In this document: piece by piece, positions 15,945 to 25,516 of the stretch | Layout of the letters: each line of letters opens with the position of its first letter | Position numbering within the stretch: position 1 is the first letter of the stretch | DNA from: Hafnia alvei | GTDB lineage: Bacteria; Pseudomonadota; Gammaproteobacteria; Enterobacterales; Enterobacteriaceae | Assembly (NCBI RefSeq): GCF_900095695.1 | Contig: NZ_FMIQ01000069.1 | Location: 1 to 36,527 of the forward strand | Length of the DNA: 36,527 bases | Reading direction: 5' to 3' | Notes under the pieces: model-generated | Seen by the model: the letters and a program-made list of their open reading frames with translations, nothing else | Databases searched by the model: none | Told to the model about the DNA's origin: nothing | Made by a program: the position numbers and the translations under genes

Positions 15945-17564
15945 CTATTTTTCCAGTACCGGTGTGTCTGCAAACGCAAGCAACTGCCGAGTGTAATCTT
16001 GCGCGGGGCGAGCAAAAACCTCGGCGCAATCGCCGTGCTCAATCACTTTTCCATTACGCATGACCATCACCTGATGGCACAGCGAACGTATCACCTGTAG
16101 ATCGTGGCTGATGAACAAATAGGTGAGCTGATGGCGCTGCTGAAGTGTTTTCAGCAGCGCTAAAATTTGTGCCTGCACCGACCTGTCTAGCGATGATGTG
16201 GGTTCATCCAGTATCAGCAAACGCGGCTCAAGAATAAGCGCGCGTGCAATCGCAATGCGCTGACGCTGCCCGCCAGAAAACTCCGTAGGGTAGCGATGCC
16301 GCGTTTCAGGATCGAGTCCAACTTCATTCATGGCGTTAATCACGCGCTGTTCGCGCTCCTGCGCGCTGAGCCTCTGATGAACCTGTAACCCCTCGGCAAT
16401 GATTTGCTGTACGTTTAAACGCGGATTCAGCGCCGAGTACGGGTCTTGGAAAACCACTTGGATCTGGCTGCGATACGGCTGAAGCTGTTTTAAATTCAGC
16501 TTATGCAGCGGCGTGCCTTCAAACCAAATCTCACCCTCTGAGGGAAGCAAGCGTAACAACGCCAGCCCGGTCGTGCTTTTACCTGAGCCAGACTCTCCCA
16601 CTAAGCCTAAACTTTCTCCGCGACGCAAAGTGAAACTAAGCTGATTCACAATGGCGTTATAGCCGATCGTGCGGCGCAGAATGCCCTGCCGAATAGGAAA
16701 GCGTACGCTGAGGTCTTTGACTTCCAGCAGCGTCTGCGTGGGCTGTGGGAGCGCAACGGGATCACCTGAGGGAATGGCATCAAGCAGTTGTTTGGTATAG
16801 GGGTGCTGCGGAGCGGCAAACAGCGACCGGCATTCTCCAGTTTCCACAATGTTGCCGTTACGCATAACGGCCACGCGATCGGCTAAGCGCTTCACGATGT
16901 TGAGATTATGGGTGATAAACAGCATTCCCATATTGAGCTCCTGCTTGAGCTCTGCCAGCAGTTCTAAAATTTGCGCCTGCACGGAAACATCCAGCGCGGT
17001 GGTGGGTTCATCGGCAATCAGCAGTTTAGGGCGGGTTAAAATCGCCATCGCGATCATGATGCGCTGACGCTCGCCGCCGGAGAGCTGGTGCGGGTAATCA
17101 CCAAGACGTTTTTCTGGCGAACGGATCCCAACGCGCTCTAAGCAGCTTAGAATTTCAGCGCGCGCTTGAACTCGGCGCATCCCCCTGTGCAGGGAAAGCA
17201 CTTCGGCCAGCTGTTTCTCTATGCTGTGTAAGGGATTGAGAGAAACCATGGGCTCTTGAAAAATCATCGCGATTTCATTGCCGCGTATGCTGCGTAAATA
17301 GGGTTCTGTAGCGTGCAGCAAAGATTGGCCGTTAAACAGAATATCCCCTTGAGGATATTCGGCTGGGGGCGATGAGAGCAGGCGTAAAATCGACAGCGCG
17401 GTCACACTTTTCCCTGAGCCTGATTCCCCAACCAAGGCGAGCGTTTCCCCCGCGTTGATCTCTAGCGAAACGCCGTTGACCACTGGGCGAGTCACTTCAC
17501 CGCTGCGAAAACAAATATTCAGATCGCAAATGCTGAGCAGTGGATGCTGTGAAAGTTTAGCCAT
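15945..17564 (-). CDS. yejF: Peptide/microcin C ABC transporter, ATPase YejF
   Basis: This 539-aa protein is a fused double ATPase. Each half has Walker A (GESGSGKS, first at 46-53), an ABC signature (LSGGERQR; FSGGQRQR) and Walker B (LLIADEPTT; LLILDEPTS). It powers the YejABEF importer, which takes up peptides and lets microcin C into E. coli. It begins 1 nt after the yejE stop, so the genes are translationally coupled. It is the last gene of yejABEF. Confidence 0.96.
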   Translation of the reverse strand: MAKLSQHPLLSICDLNICFRSGEVTRPVVNGVSLEINAGETLALVGESGSGKSVTALSILRLLSSPPAEYPQGDILFNGQSLLHATEPYLRSIRGNEIAMIFQEPMVSLNPLHSIEKQLAEVLSLHRGMRRVQARAEILSCLERVGIRSPEKRLGDYPHQLSGGERQRIMIAMAILTRPKLLIADEPTTALDVSVQAQILELLAELKQELNMGMLFITHNLNIVKRLADRVAVMRNGNIVETGECRSLFAAPQHPYTKQLLDAIPSGDPVALPQPTQTLLEVKDLSVRFPIRQGILRRTIGYNAIVNQLSFTLRRGESLGLVGESGSGKSTTGLALLRLLPSEGEIWFEGTPLHKLNLKQLQPYRSQIQVVFQDPYSALNPRLNVQQIIAEGLQVHQRLSAQEREQRVINAMNEVGLDPETRHRYPTEFSGGQRQRIAIARALILEPRLLILDEPTSSLDRSVQAQILALLKTLQQRHQLTYLFISHDLQVIRSLCHQVMVMRNGKVIEHGDCAEVFARPAQDYTRQLLAFADTPVLEK

Positions 17565-17565
17565 A

Positions 17566-18588
17566 TCAATTCACCTTCGATGGGTCGAAGGCGTCGCGTA
17601 CCGCCTCGAATATAAAGATCAGCAACGACAGCAAGATGGCCAGCACGGCAAATGCGGTAATGCCAAGCCACGGCGCTTGCAGGTTATTTTTACCTTGTAG
17701 CAGTAAACTGCCGAGCGACGGAGAACCGGTGGGCAAACCAAAACCTAAAAAGTCGAGTGAGGTGAGGGTGGTAATGGCGCCGCATAGAATAAACGGCAAA
17801 AAAGTCAGCGTTGCGACCATCGCGTTGGGCAGCATATGGCGCAGCATGATGGTGCGGTCGCCAACGCCCATCGCGCGGGCGGCGCGGATATAATCGAAGT
17901 TTCGCGTGCGTAAAAACTCTGCGCGCACCACGCCCACGAGCCCCATCCAGCCAAAAATCACCGTTATCGCCAGCAGCCACCAAAAGTTAGGCTGAACCAC
18001 GCTCGAGAGCAAAATAATCAGGAATAAGGTGGGCATGCCTGACCAGACTTCGATAAAACGCTGTCCGATAAGGTCGACTTTCCCGCCGTAAAATCCCTGC
18101 GTAGCGCCCACGGTAATGCCAATCACGCTAGAAAGCACCGTCAGCATCAGGCCGAATAAAATAGAAACTCTGAGCCCGTATAACACCTGCGCTAAAATAT
18201 CGTTGCCGTTTTCATTGGTGCCGAGCCAGTGCTGAGCAGACGACGGTGAAGGAAATGGCACCTCGGTGGCGAAATTGATGCTGTTGTAGCTGTAACGGAT
18301 GGGTGCCCAAATCGCCCAGCCATGTTGCTCAATATTGCTACGGATCAGCGGATCTTGATAATCGGTAGCGGTTTTGAAATCGCCGCCGAACGTGGTTTCA
18401 GGATAGTTGACCAAAAATGGCGTGTACCACCGTTGGTCATAGCGCAGCACAAGCGGCTTGTCGTTGGCTATCAGCTCTGAGCCTAAGCTCATGATAAAAA
18501 CCAGCAGGAAGATCCACATTGACCAATAGCCACGGCGATTGGTTTTAAAACGTTGCCAGCGAGCCTGATTGATTGGATTGAGTTTCAT
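17566..18588 (-). CDS. yejE: Peptide/microcin C ABC transporter permease YejE
   Basis: This 340-aa inner-membrane permease has an N-terminal helix, a periplasmic insert (about residues 40-125) and a binding-protein-dependent transport domain. The EAA-type cytoplasmic loop reads RAARAMGVGDRTIMLRHMLPN. It matches the DppC/OppC type. Its ATG shares one base with the yejB stop (TGATG). Confidence 0.96.
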   Translation of the reverse strand: MKLNPINQARWQRFKTNRRGYWSMWIFLLVFIMSLGSELIANDKPLVLRYDQRWYTPFLVNYPETTFGGDFKTATDYQDPLIRSNIEQHGWAIWAPIRYSYNSINFATEVPFPSPSSAQHWLGTNENGNDILAQVLYGLRVSILFGLMLTVLSSVIGITVGATQGFYGGKVDLIGQRFIEVWSGMPTLFLIILLSSVVQPNFWWLLAITVIFGWMGLVGVVRAEFLRTRNFDYIRAARAMGVGDRTIMLRHMLPNAMVATLTFLPFILCGAITTLTSLDFLGFGLPTGSPSLGSLLLQGKNNLQAPWLGITAFAVLAILLSLLIFIFEAVRDAFDPSKVN

Positions 18589-19685
18589 CAGTGGCGAGCC
18601 TCGAAGTCAATACGCGGGTCGACCAACGTGTAGGTGATGTCGCTGATGATATTCAGCAGTAATCCCAGCAGGGTAAAGATATACAGCGTACCGAACATCA
18701 CCGGATAATCACGCTGCAAAATGGCGTCATAGCCTAGCAATCCCAGACCATTAAGCGAAAACATCACTTCGATGAGCAATGAACCGGTGAAGAACATGCT
18801 GATGAAGGTGGCGGGAAAGCCCGCGATAACCAGCAGCATGGCGTTACGAAACACATGGCGATAAAGGATCTTTTTCTCATCTAGCCCTTTGGCGCGCGCG
18901 GTTACTACGTATTGTTTGCGAACTTCATCCAGAAATGAGTTTTTGGTTAGCATGGTTAAACTGGCGAAACCGCCGATCACGGTGGCGAGCACCGGCAACG
19001 TGATATGCCAGAAATAATCAGTAATTTTGTCATACCACGATAGCGAGCTGAAGTTGCTGGAAACTAAGCCGCGCAGCGGGAACCAATCCCAATAGCTACC
19101 GCCAGCAAACAGCACAATCAGCATGATGGCAAATAAGAAAGCAGGAATGGCGTAGCCGATGATAATGAGCGTACTGCTCCAGGTATCGAACCGAGAGCCG
19201 TTGTGAACGGCTTTGCGAATGCCCAGCGGGATCGACACCAGATAAATGATTAAAGTGCTCCATAGCCCGAGGGAGACCGACACCGGCAGGCTTTGCTTAA
19301 TCAACGACATCACGGAACCGCCACGGAACAGGCTGTCGCCGAAATCAAAGCGAATGTAGTTCCACAGCATATCGAAGTAGCGCTGGTGGAGCGGCTTGTC
19401 GAAGCCGAAGCGCTTTTCGATTTCAGCAATAATCTGAGGATCGAGGCCACGCGCGCCACGATATTGGCCTTCGCCCACGTTGCTGGCGGCAATGCCCGTG
19501 TGTGCAGCGCCAATATGCTCAGCGCCGCCGGCACCAAAACCGGCGTTTTGCCCCATTTCGATATTGGCGATGGCCTGATCAACCGGGCCACCGGGCGCAA
19601 TTTGCACGATAAAAAAATTAATGGTGATGATAGCCCACAGGGTGGGAATAATCAGAAGCAAGCGGCGAATAAGATAAGCGGTCAT
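18588..19685 (-). CDS. yejB: Peptide/microcin C ABC transporter permease YejB
   Basis: This 365-aa permease of the OppB/DppB type has an N-terminal helix ([18 protein letters not shown]), a periplasmic insert with [20 protein letters not shown], and a transport domain with the loop [20 protein letters not shown]. It pairs with YejE to form the membrane channel. yejA ends 11 bp upstream; yejE follows with a 1-bp overlap. Confidence 0.96.
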   Translation of the reverse strand: MTAYLIRRLLLIIPTLWAIITINFFIVQIAPGGPVDQAIANIEMGQNAGFGAGGAEHIGAAHTGIAASNVGEGQYRGARGLDPQIIAEIEKRFGFDKPLHQRYFDMLWNYIRFDFGDSLFRGGSVMSLIKQSLPVSVSLGLWSTLIIYLVSIPLGIRKAVHNGSRFDTWSSTLIIIGYAIPAFLFAIMLIVLFAGGSYWDWFPLRGLVSSNFSSLSWYDKITDYFWHITLPVLATVIGGFASLTMLTKNSFLDEVRKQYVVTARAKGLDEKKILYRHVFRNAMLLVIAGFPATFISMFFTGSLLIEVMFSLNGLGLLGYDAILQRDYPVMFGTLYIFTLLGLLLNIISDITYTLVDPRIDFEARH

Positions 19686-19696
19686 CAGAACACCTC

Positions 19697-21523
19697 TTAA
19701 CGCCGTTGCTGCGGTAGATTCGCCGCACGGTTGATGTCATACCACCATGTATCGAAGCCGAGATCGTATGCCGGGCGCAGAGCCGGCATTGAGAATTTAT
19801 CCCAGTAGGCGATTCGGTCGTGGTTGGAATACCACATCGGCAGCATGTAGTAATTCCACGTCAGCACGCGGTCTAAGGCGCGTCCTAGCGAGAGTAGGGC
19901 GTCTGGCTGACCCTGATGGCTAATGATGTTATCGATCAGGCTATCGACGGCGGGGTCCTGCACGCCCGCGCTGTTCCACGTTGAGCTGATGTAGTCCGAG
20001 CGCCAAAGAATTTTCAGCGAAGGATCAGGATAGTTCATGCCGCCGTATACGGTAGGGAACATATCAAAATCACGAGATCGAACGCGGTTGCTGTATTGCG
20101 AGGTATCGACTTCACGCAGGTTCATTGTGATACCGAGCTTCTCCAAATTGTGTTTAAACGGCATGACGTATTGGAAATTGCTGCTGCTTGGCAGTAACAG
20201 CTCAAAGACAAACGGTTTACCCGTAGTTTTGTTGACCAACTGCTGGTCTTTTATCGTCCAACCCGCATCTTCTAACAGCTTGGTGGCCTTCAGTAGATTG
20301 TCGCGGTCGTTGCCGCTACCGTCGGCGGCCGCAGGTTGATAAACCTGATTGAACACTTCCGCCGGAATTTTGCCTTTCAGCGGCGCCAGCCATGCCAGCT
20401 CCGCCGAGTCAGGATAGCCGCGCGCGGCATATTGCGTATTTTGGAAGTAGCTGTTGGTTCGCTGATAGGCATCGTAATACAGCGCTTTATTCATCCATTC
20501 GAAGTCAAACGCCAATGAAATTGCTTCACGCACTCGCCTATCGCTAAAAATAGGACGTTGAGTATTGAAGGCTAGCCAGCGTGTATCCTGCGCAGACTGG
20601 TTGGTTTCGTCGGATTTTACAATGTAGTTTTTGGCAAAGTTTCCACCGGTATACTGCGTCGCCCAGTTTTTTGGCGATGTTTCCATGCGGAAGTCAAAAG
20701 CGCCTGCTTTGAAGGCCTCTAAGGCCACTTTGTCGTCCAGATAATAGTCGTAGCGGATGGTGTCGAAGTTATATTGGCCGCGGTTGACCGGCAGATTAGC
20801 CGCCCAATAGTTAGTGACCCGCGCGTAGGTGACGAACTGACCGAGGCGATAATCAGAAATACGGTACGGGCCACTGCCGAGCGGCGGCGTATTGAGCGGT
20901 TCGGATAGCTTGTGGTTTTTCCAGAAGCTCTCTGGCATCACTTTTAAGCCGCCAATCAGGCTGAGCATCATCTCTTTATCGGGTTTAGGAAGTTCAAAGC
21001 GTACGGTTAATCGTGAAATCGCCTTAACTTTTACGCCTTGGTAGTAGATCCGATATTGCGGCACGCCTTCGGTCATAAATTTATTAAAGCTGAACTGGAC
21101 GTCCTGCGCGGTGATCGGGGAGTTGTCTTGGAAACGCGCGTCGGCGTTAATGTTGACCTCTGCCCAACTGAACTTATCGTCATAGCGTACGGTTTCGCCA
21201 ATCAGCGGATAGTAGCTGCCAATTTCATCGGCAGAATTGGTAAACAGCGTGTCGTACAGCTGGTTAGCACGTACCGCTGGGTGGCCGCGTGATGCGTAGC
21301 TATTGAAATTGTCGTAGGTACCCAGCGCAGAAAGCGTAATATCGCCACCCTTGGGCGCGGCGGGATTCACATAGTCGAAGTGAGTAAAGTCACTGCTGTA
21401 TTTGGGCTCACCTAAAATAGCAAAAGCGTAGCTTTCGTTAATGACGTCGGCGCGAAGGTTGAAACTGAAGGCGGCCACAATGGGAACCACCGTGCACAAG
21501 GTCTTCAGAAGGCGCGAGTACAT
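19697..21523 (-). CDS. yejA: Periplasmic peptide-binding protein YejA
   Basis: This 608-aa family-5 solute-binding protein has a signal peptide (about 1-25, ending near NLRAD) and a two-lobed binding domain. It delivers peptides or microcin C to Yej[12 protein letters not shown] and the [13 protein letters not shown] motif at the start of the mature part are typical of YejA. It is the first gene of the operon. The 230-bp gap before it should hold the promoter, but I see no clear consensus. Confidence 0.95.
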   Translation of the reverse strand: MYSRLLKTLCTVVPIVAAFSFNLRADVINESYAFAILGEPKYSSDFTHFDYVNPAAPKGGDITLSALGTYDNFNSYASRGHPAVRANQLYDTLFTNSADEIGSYYPLIGETVRYDDKFSWAEVNINADARFQDNSPITAQDVQFSFNKFMTEGVPQYRIYYQGVKVKAISRLTVRFELPKPDKEMMLSLIGGLKVMPESFWKNHKLSEPLNTPPLGSGPYRISDYRLGQFVTYARVTNYWAANLPVNRGQYNFDTIRYDYYLDDKVALEAFKAGAFDFRMETSPKNWATQYTGGNFAKNYIVKSDETNQSAQDTRWLAFNTQRPIFSDRRVREAISLAFDFEWMNKALYYDAYQRTNSYFQNTQYAARGYPDSAELAWLAPLKGKIPAEVFNQVYQPAAADGSGNDRDNLLKATKLLEDAGWTIKDQQLVNKTTGKPFVFELLLPSSSNFQYVMPFKHNLEKLGITMNLREVDTSQYSNRVRSRDFDMFPTVYGGMNYPDPSLKILWRSDYISSTWNSAGVQDPAVDSLIDNIISHQGQPDALLSLGRALDRVLTWNYYMLPMWYSNHDRIAYWDKFSMPALRPAYDLGFDTWWYDINRAANLPQQRR

Positions 21524-21753
21524 GAATGTGTTAGCTCCTGCTTAACGCCTAGAAGGCTCTAGACATATATGACATATCAATCAGATCATCAATGGATGCG
21601 CGGTGCAGCGATATGTGTGACTACCGCGTTTTACGCCACTGAATGCTCCGCAACCCTGCGGATGTACCAAGAATAGCAATGTTATGCCAAGCAAGGGATA
21701 AAAGTTTCAATTCATTGCACTTTTTGTTCGGTTTTCTATGCCAACGAGCTTCT

Positions 21754-23346
21754 TTAGACCGACTCGCCGTTGACGTGCATTTGAGAACAATCACGCAGTT
21801 GATAGTAATCGCGCAGTTGTTCTAACGGAATCGGGCGGCTGAAGAGATAACCCTGTAAATAGTCTACATGGCGCTGGCGTAGGTATTCTGCCTGCTCCTC
21901 GGTTTCTATTCCTTCGGCAACGATTTGTAGTTTTAACTTTTGTGCCAGCTCCAGAACCGCATCTAAAACCGGCGCGGTGACGGTTTCTAGGCCGATAGAG
22001 TTCACAAAGCCGCGATCTATTTTCAAATAATCAATTTTGTAGCGCTGGAGATAAATCAGCGCACTGTGGCCGGTGCCGAAATCGTCAATGGCCAGCTCAA
22101 TGCCTGAAGAGTGCAACCAATCGAAAATTTTCTCAGCGCCGCCGTCTTGCACCATGCTGCGTTCGGTAATTTCAAACAACGGTATGAAATGCTCGGTGGG
22201 CATCAGATCGAGGAAATGGCGCACGTCGGTTTTAAAACTGTCTAGCGTCATATGCAGAGGAGAAATATTCAGCCCTAACTTGGTACCTTTAGGCACGACA
22301 TCGATCAGCCGGTGCGCGTCATGAGCCGCCAGTTCCATAATGTGCTGGGTCAAACGAACGATAAGCCCTTCAGATTCGCAATAGGGGATAAACTCATCAG
22401 GAGGAACCAACCCGAGTTTAGGGTGTTCCCAGCGCACCAACGCTTCAAATCCTGCCGGTAGCAGAGTCTCTGAGTGGATCACTGGCTGGTAAACAAGGAA
22501 AAACTGGCCGCGCTTGATCCCTTGCAAAATGTCGCGATCGAGTCGTCTTTGCTGCGATAGCACATAGAAGGTGATCAGCCACGCAACCATGGCGACGAGC
22601 AAGGTGACTAGGCCGAGCAGGCCTAAGTCGCCTGCTGATAAAGGGCTGCCATAAAGGCGGAAGGTAAAGCGGTTCTTTTTGTCCTGCATAATAATGTCGG
22701 GATGAGCAGGCAGCGCGCTTTCAGCAACGATTTTGGGCTCAAAGGTGCTGATAGCGCGATCTTTTATGGTTAGCGCGAGGCCCGAAATAGTGCGTTCACG
22801 ACTAAAAAACAGCATATAGGGCGCGGGATTGATATCCAGCGTCAGCAACACGCCGGTGCGGGTTCCATCACCGATAGAGTGCCAAAATGCAATCACGGGG
22901 CGGTCGGGAACCAGCGGCGTTCCCTGCTGTAGCACCATGTCTGAATCACGATTCAGGTCAATCTTGGGATAAATTTTTGATGCCGGTGATGACATGCTAT
23001 GGGTGACGCTTGAACAAACGGCAATGCCGTCTCGAACCAGAATATAGGCCCGAACACCGCCGCTGAATACGGCTTTGCTGGCTAAGGTATCTACAATACT
23101 CTCGCAGTCGAGCGCGGTAAGAGGAAGGAGTGAGACCATCTTTTGGTCTAAATCATCAGCCAAATGTGTGGCGTACATCAGCCCCGTTTTTGCCAATTCA
23201 TACTGCTGGTTTTGGCGTTGGTGCTGTATGGCATGCCCAGCCAGAATAATGAAAATGATAGCAACCAGAGCCGCAACTAATGTTGATATCAAGATACGTA
23301 ATGATGCTGAAACGGGCTTTCTGTACAAGGCTGAGGGTAACACCAT
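21754..23346 (-). CDS. pdeN: c-di-GMP phosphodiesterase PdeN (Rtn), CSS-motif EAL protein
   Basis: This 530-aa protein has an N-terminal helix (17-38), a periplasmic CSS-motif sensor with Cys81 and the CSS triad at 111-113, a second helix (about 243-264) and a cytoplasmic EAL domain. Catalytic elements are intact: EAL at 301-303, LNISP, EITERSM, IDDFGTG, LKIDRGF, AEGIETEEQ and LQGYLFSRP. It should hydrolyse c-di-GMP to pGpG and so favour motility over biofilm, with the periplasmic cysteines linking activity to DsbA/DsbB redox state. In E. coli it is also beside yejA. Confidence 0.92.
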   Translation of the reverse strand: MVLPSALYRKPVSASLRILISTLVAALVAIIFIILAGHAIQHQRQNQQYELAKTGLMYATHLADDLDQKMVSLLPLTALDCESIVDTLASKAVFSGGVRAYILVRDGIAVCSSVTHSMSSPASKIYPKIDLNRDSDMVLQQGTPLVPDRPVIAFWHSIGDGTRTGVLLTLDINPAPYMLFFSRERTISGLALTIKDRAISTFEPKIVAESALPAHPDIIMQDKKNRFTFRLYGSPLSAGDLGLLGLVTLLVAMVAWLITFYVLSQQRRLDRDILQGIKRGQFFLVYQPVIHSETLLPAGFEALVRWEHPKLGLVPPDEFIPYCESEGLIVRLTQHIMELAAHDAHRLIDVVPKGTKLGLNISPLHMTLDSFKTDVRHFLDLMPTEHFIPLFEITERSMVQDGGAEKIFDWLHSSGIELAIDDFGTGHSALIYLQRYKIDYLKIDRGFVNSIGLETVTAPVLDAVLELAQKLKLQIVAEGIETEEQAEYLRQRHVDYLQGYLFSRPIPLEQLRDYYQLRDCSQMHVNGESV

Positions 23347-23642
23347 GCCGCTGTTCCTGGATAAATTCGGGTCCTGAATAATTTTCGGAACACCTGTCGC
23401 TATAGATTAGGATTTTTCTAAACAGAAAATATGATATTTCCATTAATAAATACAGGGATATTTCTTTTTGATATGAATAATTCGATTGCGAGGGGATTAA
23501 TTAAAAATTAAAAATGTATATTTAATGTGAATTATAGTGATGAACAGTAACCCTCGATTTAGCTAACTTGCTGAAGCCAAATATATTTAATATAAAAGGC
23601 TTCATATATCTAATTGTGTCTTTTTTAACCGGCTGAAACGTT
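23347..23642. other. AT-rich gap between pdeN and the flavin-reductase-like gene
   Basis: No gene is visible. TGAAGCC (23572-23578) and GGCTTCA (23598-23604) could form a hairpin with a 19-nt AT loop, a possible 3' end for the minus-strand gene at 23643. The pdeN promoter should also lie here. Confidence 0.4.
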
Positions 23643-24278
23643 TTATTTTATTATCGGCCGGAACATATCAAAGCGGTTTTCATCACTGATAGCATAGTAG
23701 GCTGATGGACCTCCGGCTCGCAAAATAGGCTTTGCCGCTGCGGTTTGATATACGCCCTGAGCGTCGAGTAGGTTTTCCGCGATATGAATACCAATGACTT
23801 CTCCTAATACCAACCATGAATCAAATGGCTGGCCATATTGGTCTTGCAGCTGAATACACTGCGTCAGTTTACACTCAAAGTTCACTGGGCTTTCCGCCAC
23901 GCGTGCGGCTTTTACCCACTGGCTGGCCAGCATATTCACGCCGGAAAATATAAATTCATCCTCCCCGCGAGGGAGTGCCGCCGAGCTTTGGTTCATGGCT
24001 TCCGCCGTTTCCATCGTCGCCAGATTCCAGACAAATTCGCCGGTTTCATTAATGTTTGCCACGCTGTCTTTCCAGCCGCTGCTGGCGAAACCAATCACCG
24101 GTGGATGGTAGCTGAAGCAGTTGAAAAAACTGTAGGGAGCCAGATTGTGTTTGCCATCGGCGCTGATTGAGCTAATCCAGCCAATGGGGCGAGGGCCAAT
24201 AATGGCATTAAGCGGATCGTGGCTTAATCCATGCCCCTGGCGAGGCTGATAGCTGTAATACTCAAAGGGTGAAGACAT
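23643..24278 (-). CDS. Flavin reductase family protein (FMN-binding split barrel)
   Basis: The 211-aa protein begins with a YYSYQPRQGHG segment and carries IIGPRPIGWISSIS, then NLAPYSFFNCFSYHPPVIGFAS. These are typical of the flavin-reductase-like FMN-binding split barrel (HpaC/DIM6-NTAB type). A short C-terminal extension includes AKPILRAGGPSAYYAI. It probably binds FMN and may reduce flavin or act on an unknown substrate; there is no partner monooxygenase nearby. It is transcribed alone, divergently from rlmF. E. coli has mepS next to pdeN, as I recall, so this gene marks an order change. Confidence 0.88.
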   Translation of the reverse strand: MSSPFEYYSYQPRQGHGLSHDPLNAIIGPRPIGWISSISADGKHNLAPYSFFNCFSYHPPVIGFASSGWKDSVANINETGEFVWNLATMETAEAMNQSSAALPRGEDEFIFSGVNMLASQWVKAARVAESPVNFECKLTQCIQLQDQYGQPFDSWLVLGEVIGIHIAENLLDAQGVYQTAAAKPILRAGGPSAYYAISDENRFDMFRPIIK

Positions 24279-24517
24279 ATGACATCCTTACGCATTGAAC
24301 AGAGTTAGCAACAGCTTACAGTATAAATAGGTGAAGATTGGTGCTATCGGTGTGGCTGTGTTGGCTCTGCGCCTTAACGCAACGCCAGCCATTTAGGGTA
24401 TACTCCGGCTAATTTCCCTATTTTATTCCTCTGACCGACGATGCTTGCGGCCGTTAGGCGGCAAAGCGTATAGGGGGAATACACTCATGATGTCTTAACG
24501 TTGATCGAAATCGCCGA

Positions 24518-25465
24518 ATGAAAAATCCAAAGAAAAAGAACTTTCCTGCACAGAAAACCAATTTGCATCCCCGTAACCTTCATCGTGAACGTTATGATTT
24601 CCCTGCATTATGCGAAACGTCGCCGGAGCTAAAAGCGTTTGTCTCTCGTAATCAATGGGGTGATGACAGCATTGATTTTGCCGAGCCGTTGGCGGTTAAA
24701 GCGTTAAACAGTGCATTGCTGAAGCATTTTTATCAGGTTGAACACTGGGATATCCCCGAAGGCTACCTGTGTCCACCGATCCCAGGTCGTGCAGATTATC
24801 TGCATTACTTGGCCGATGTGCTGGCGGCAGATCACGGCTACCAGATACCCCGCGGACAGAATGTGTGCATTCTTGATGTTGGCGTTGGCGCAAATTGTAT
24901 TTATCCACTGATTGGCCAACACGCGTATGGCTGGCGTTTTACCGGTACTGAGGTTGATGCTGTCGCATTAAAATCAGCGGGTGCCGTCATCAAGGCAAAT
25001 CCAGAAGCCGCAAAAAATATCCGTCTGCGTCAGCAGCAAGACCCCAATAAAATCCTAAAAGGGGCGATTAAGAGCGGCGAGCATTATGCAGCTACGATGT
25101 GTAATCCACCGTTCCACCGTTCTGCGGAAGATGCGCTGAGCGGTACCCGCCGTAAACTGACTAACTTGGGTCGTGATGCCAGCGCGCCGGTGCTCAACTT
25201 CGGCGGAAAAGCCGGTGAGCTGTGGTGTGAGGGTGGTGAAGTTGCGTTCATTACCAAAATGATCGAAGAGAGCGAATCTTTTGCCAAGCAGGTGGGGTGG
25301 TTTACCAGCCTAGTTTCTCGTCAGGAGAACCTGCCCGCAATTTATGAAGCCTTGGAAGAGGTGGAAGCGCTGGACGTTCGCACTATTGAAATGTCACAAG
25401 GACAAAAAGTCAGCCGCTTTATCGCATGGACGTTCTTGCCAGAGAACAAGCGTAAAATCCGCTAA
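24518..25465 (+). CDS. rlmF: 23S rRNA m6A1618 methyltransferase RlmF (YbiN)
   Basis: This 315-aa SAM-dependent enzyme has a basic N-terminus ([13 protein letters not shown]), the SAM-binding motif ILDVGVGAN (118-126) and the N6-adenine catalytic motif NPPF (196-199). It methylates A1618 of 23S rRNA. ATG 24518 gives the family start. Converging mscM follows, as with ybiN-ybiO in E. coli. Confidence 0.95.
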   Translation: MKNPKKKNFPAQKTNLHPRNLHRERYDFPALCETSPELKAFVSRNQWGDDSIDFAEPLAVKALNSALLKHFYQVEHWDIPEGYLCPPIPGRADYLHYLADVLAADHGYQIPRGQNVCILDVGVGANCIYPLIGQHAYGWRFTGTEVDAVALKSAGAVIKANPEAAKNIRLRQQQDPNKILKGAIKSGEHYAATMCNPPFHRSAEDALSGTRRKLTNLGRDASAPVLNFGGKAGELWCEGGEVAFITKMIEESESFAKQVGWFTSLVSRQENLPAIYEALEEVEALDVRTIEMSQGQKVSRFIAWTFLPENKRKIR

Positions 25466-25481
25466 TTTCCACGCAATCTTT

Positions 25482-25508
25482 AATGCCTCTCCAAATAGGA
25501 GAGGCATT
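25482..25508. terminator. Terminator shared by rlmF and mscM
   Basis: AATGCCTCTCC (25482-25492) and GGAGAGGCATT (25498-25508) form an 11-bp perfect stem with a 5-nt loop between converging genes. T-tracts are short on both sides. Confidence 0.75.
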
Positions 25509-25516
25509 CTTACCGA

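Noticed and set aside
23634-23645. Cra-like sequence TGAAACGTTTTA
   Set aside because: It lies at the 3' end of the flavin-reductase-like gene, away from any promoter for that strand, so it is probably chance.
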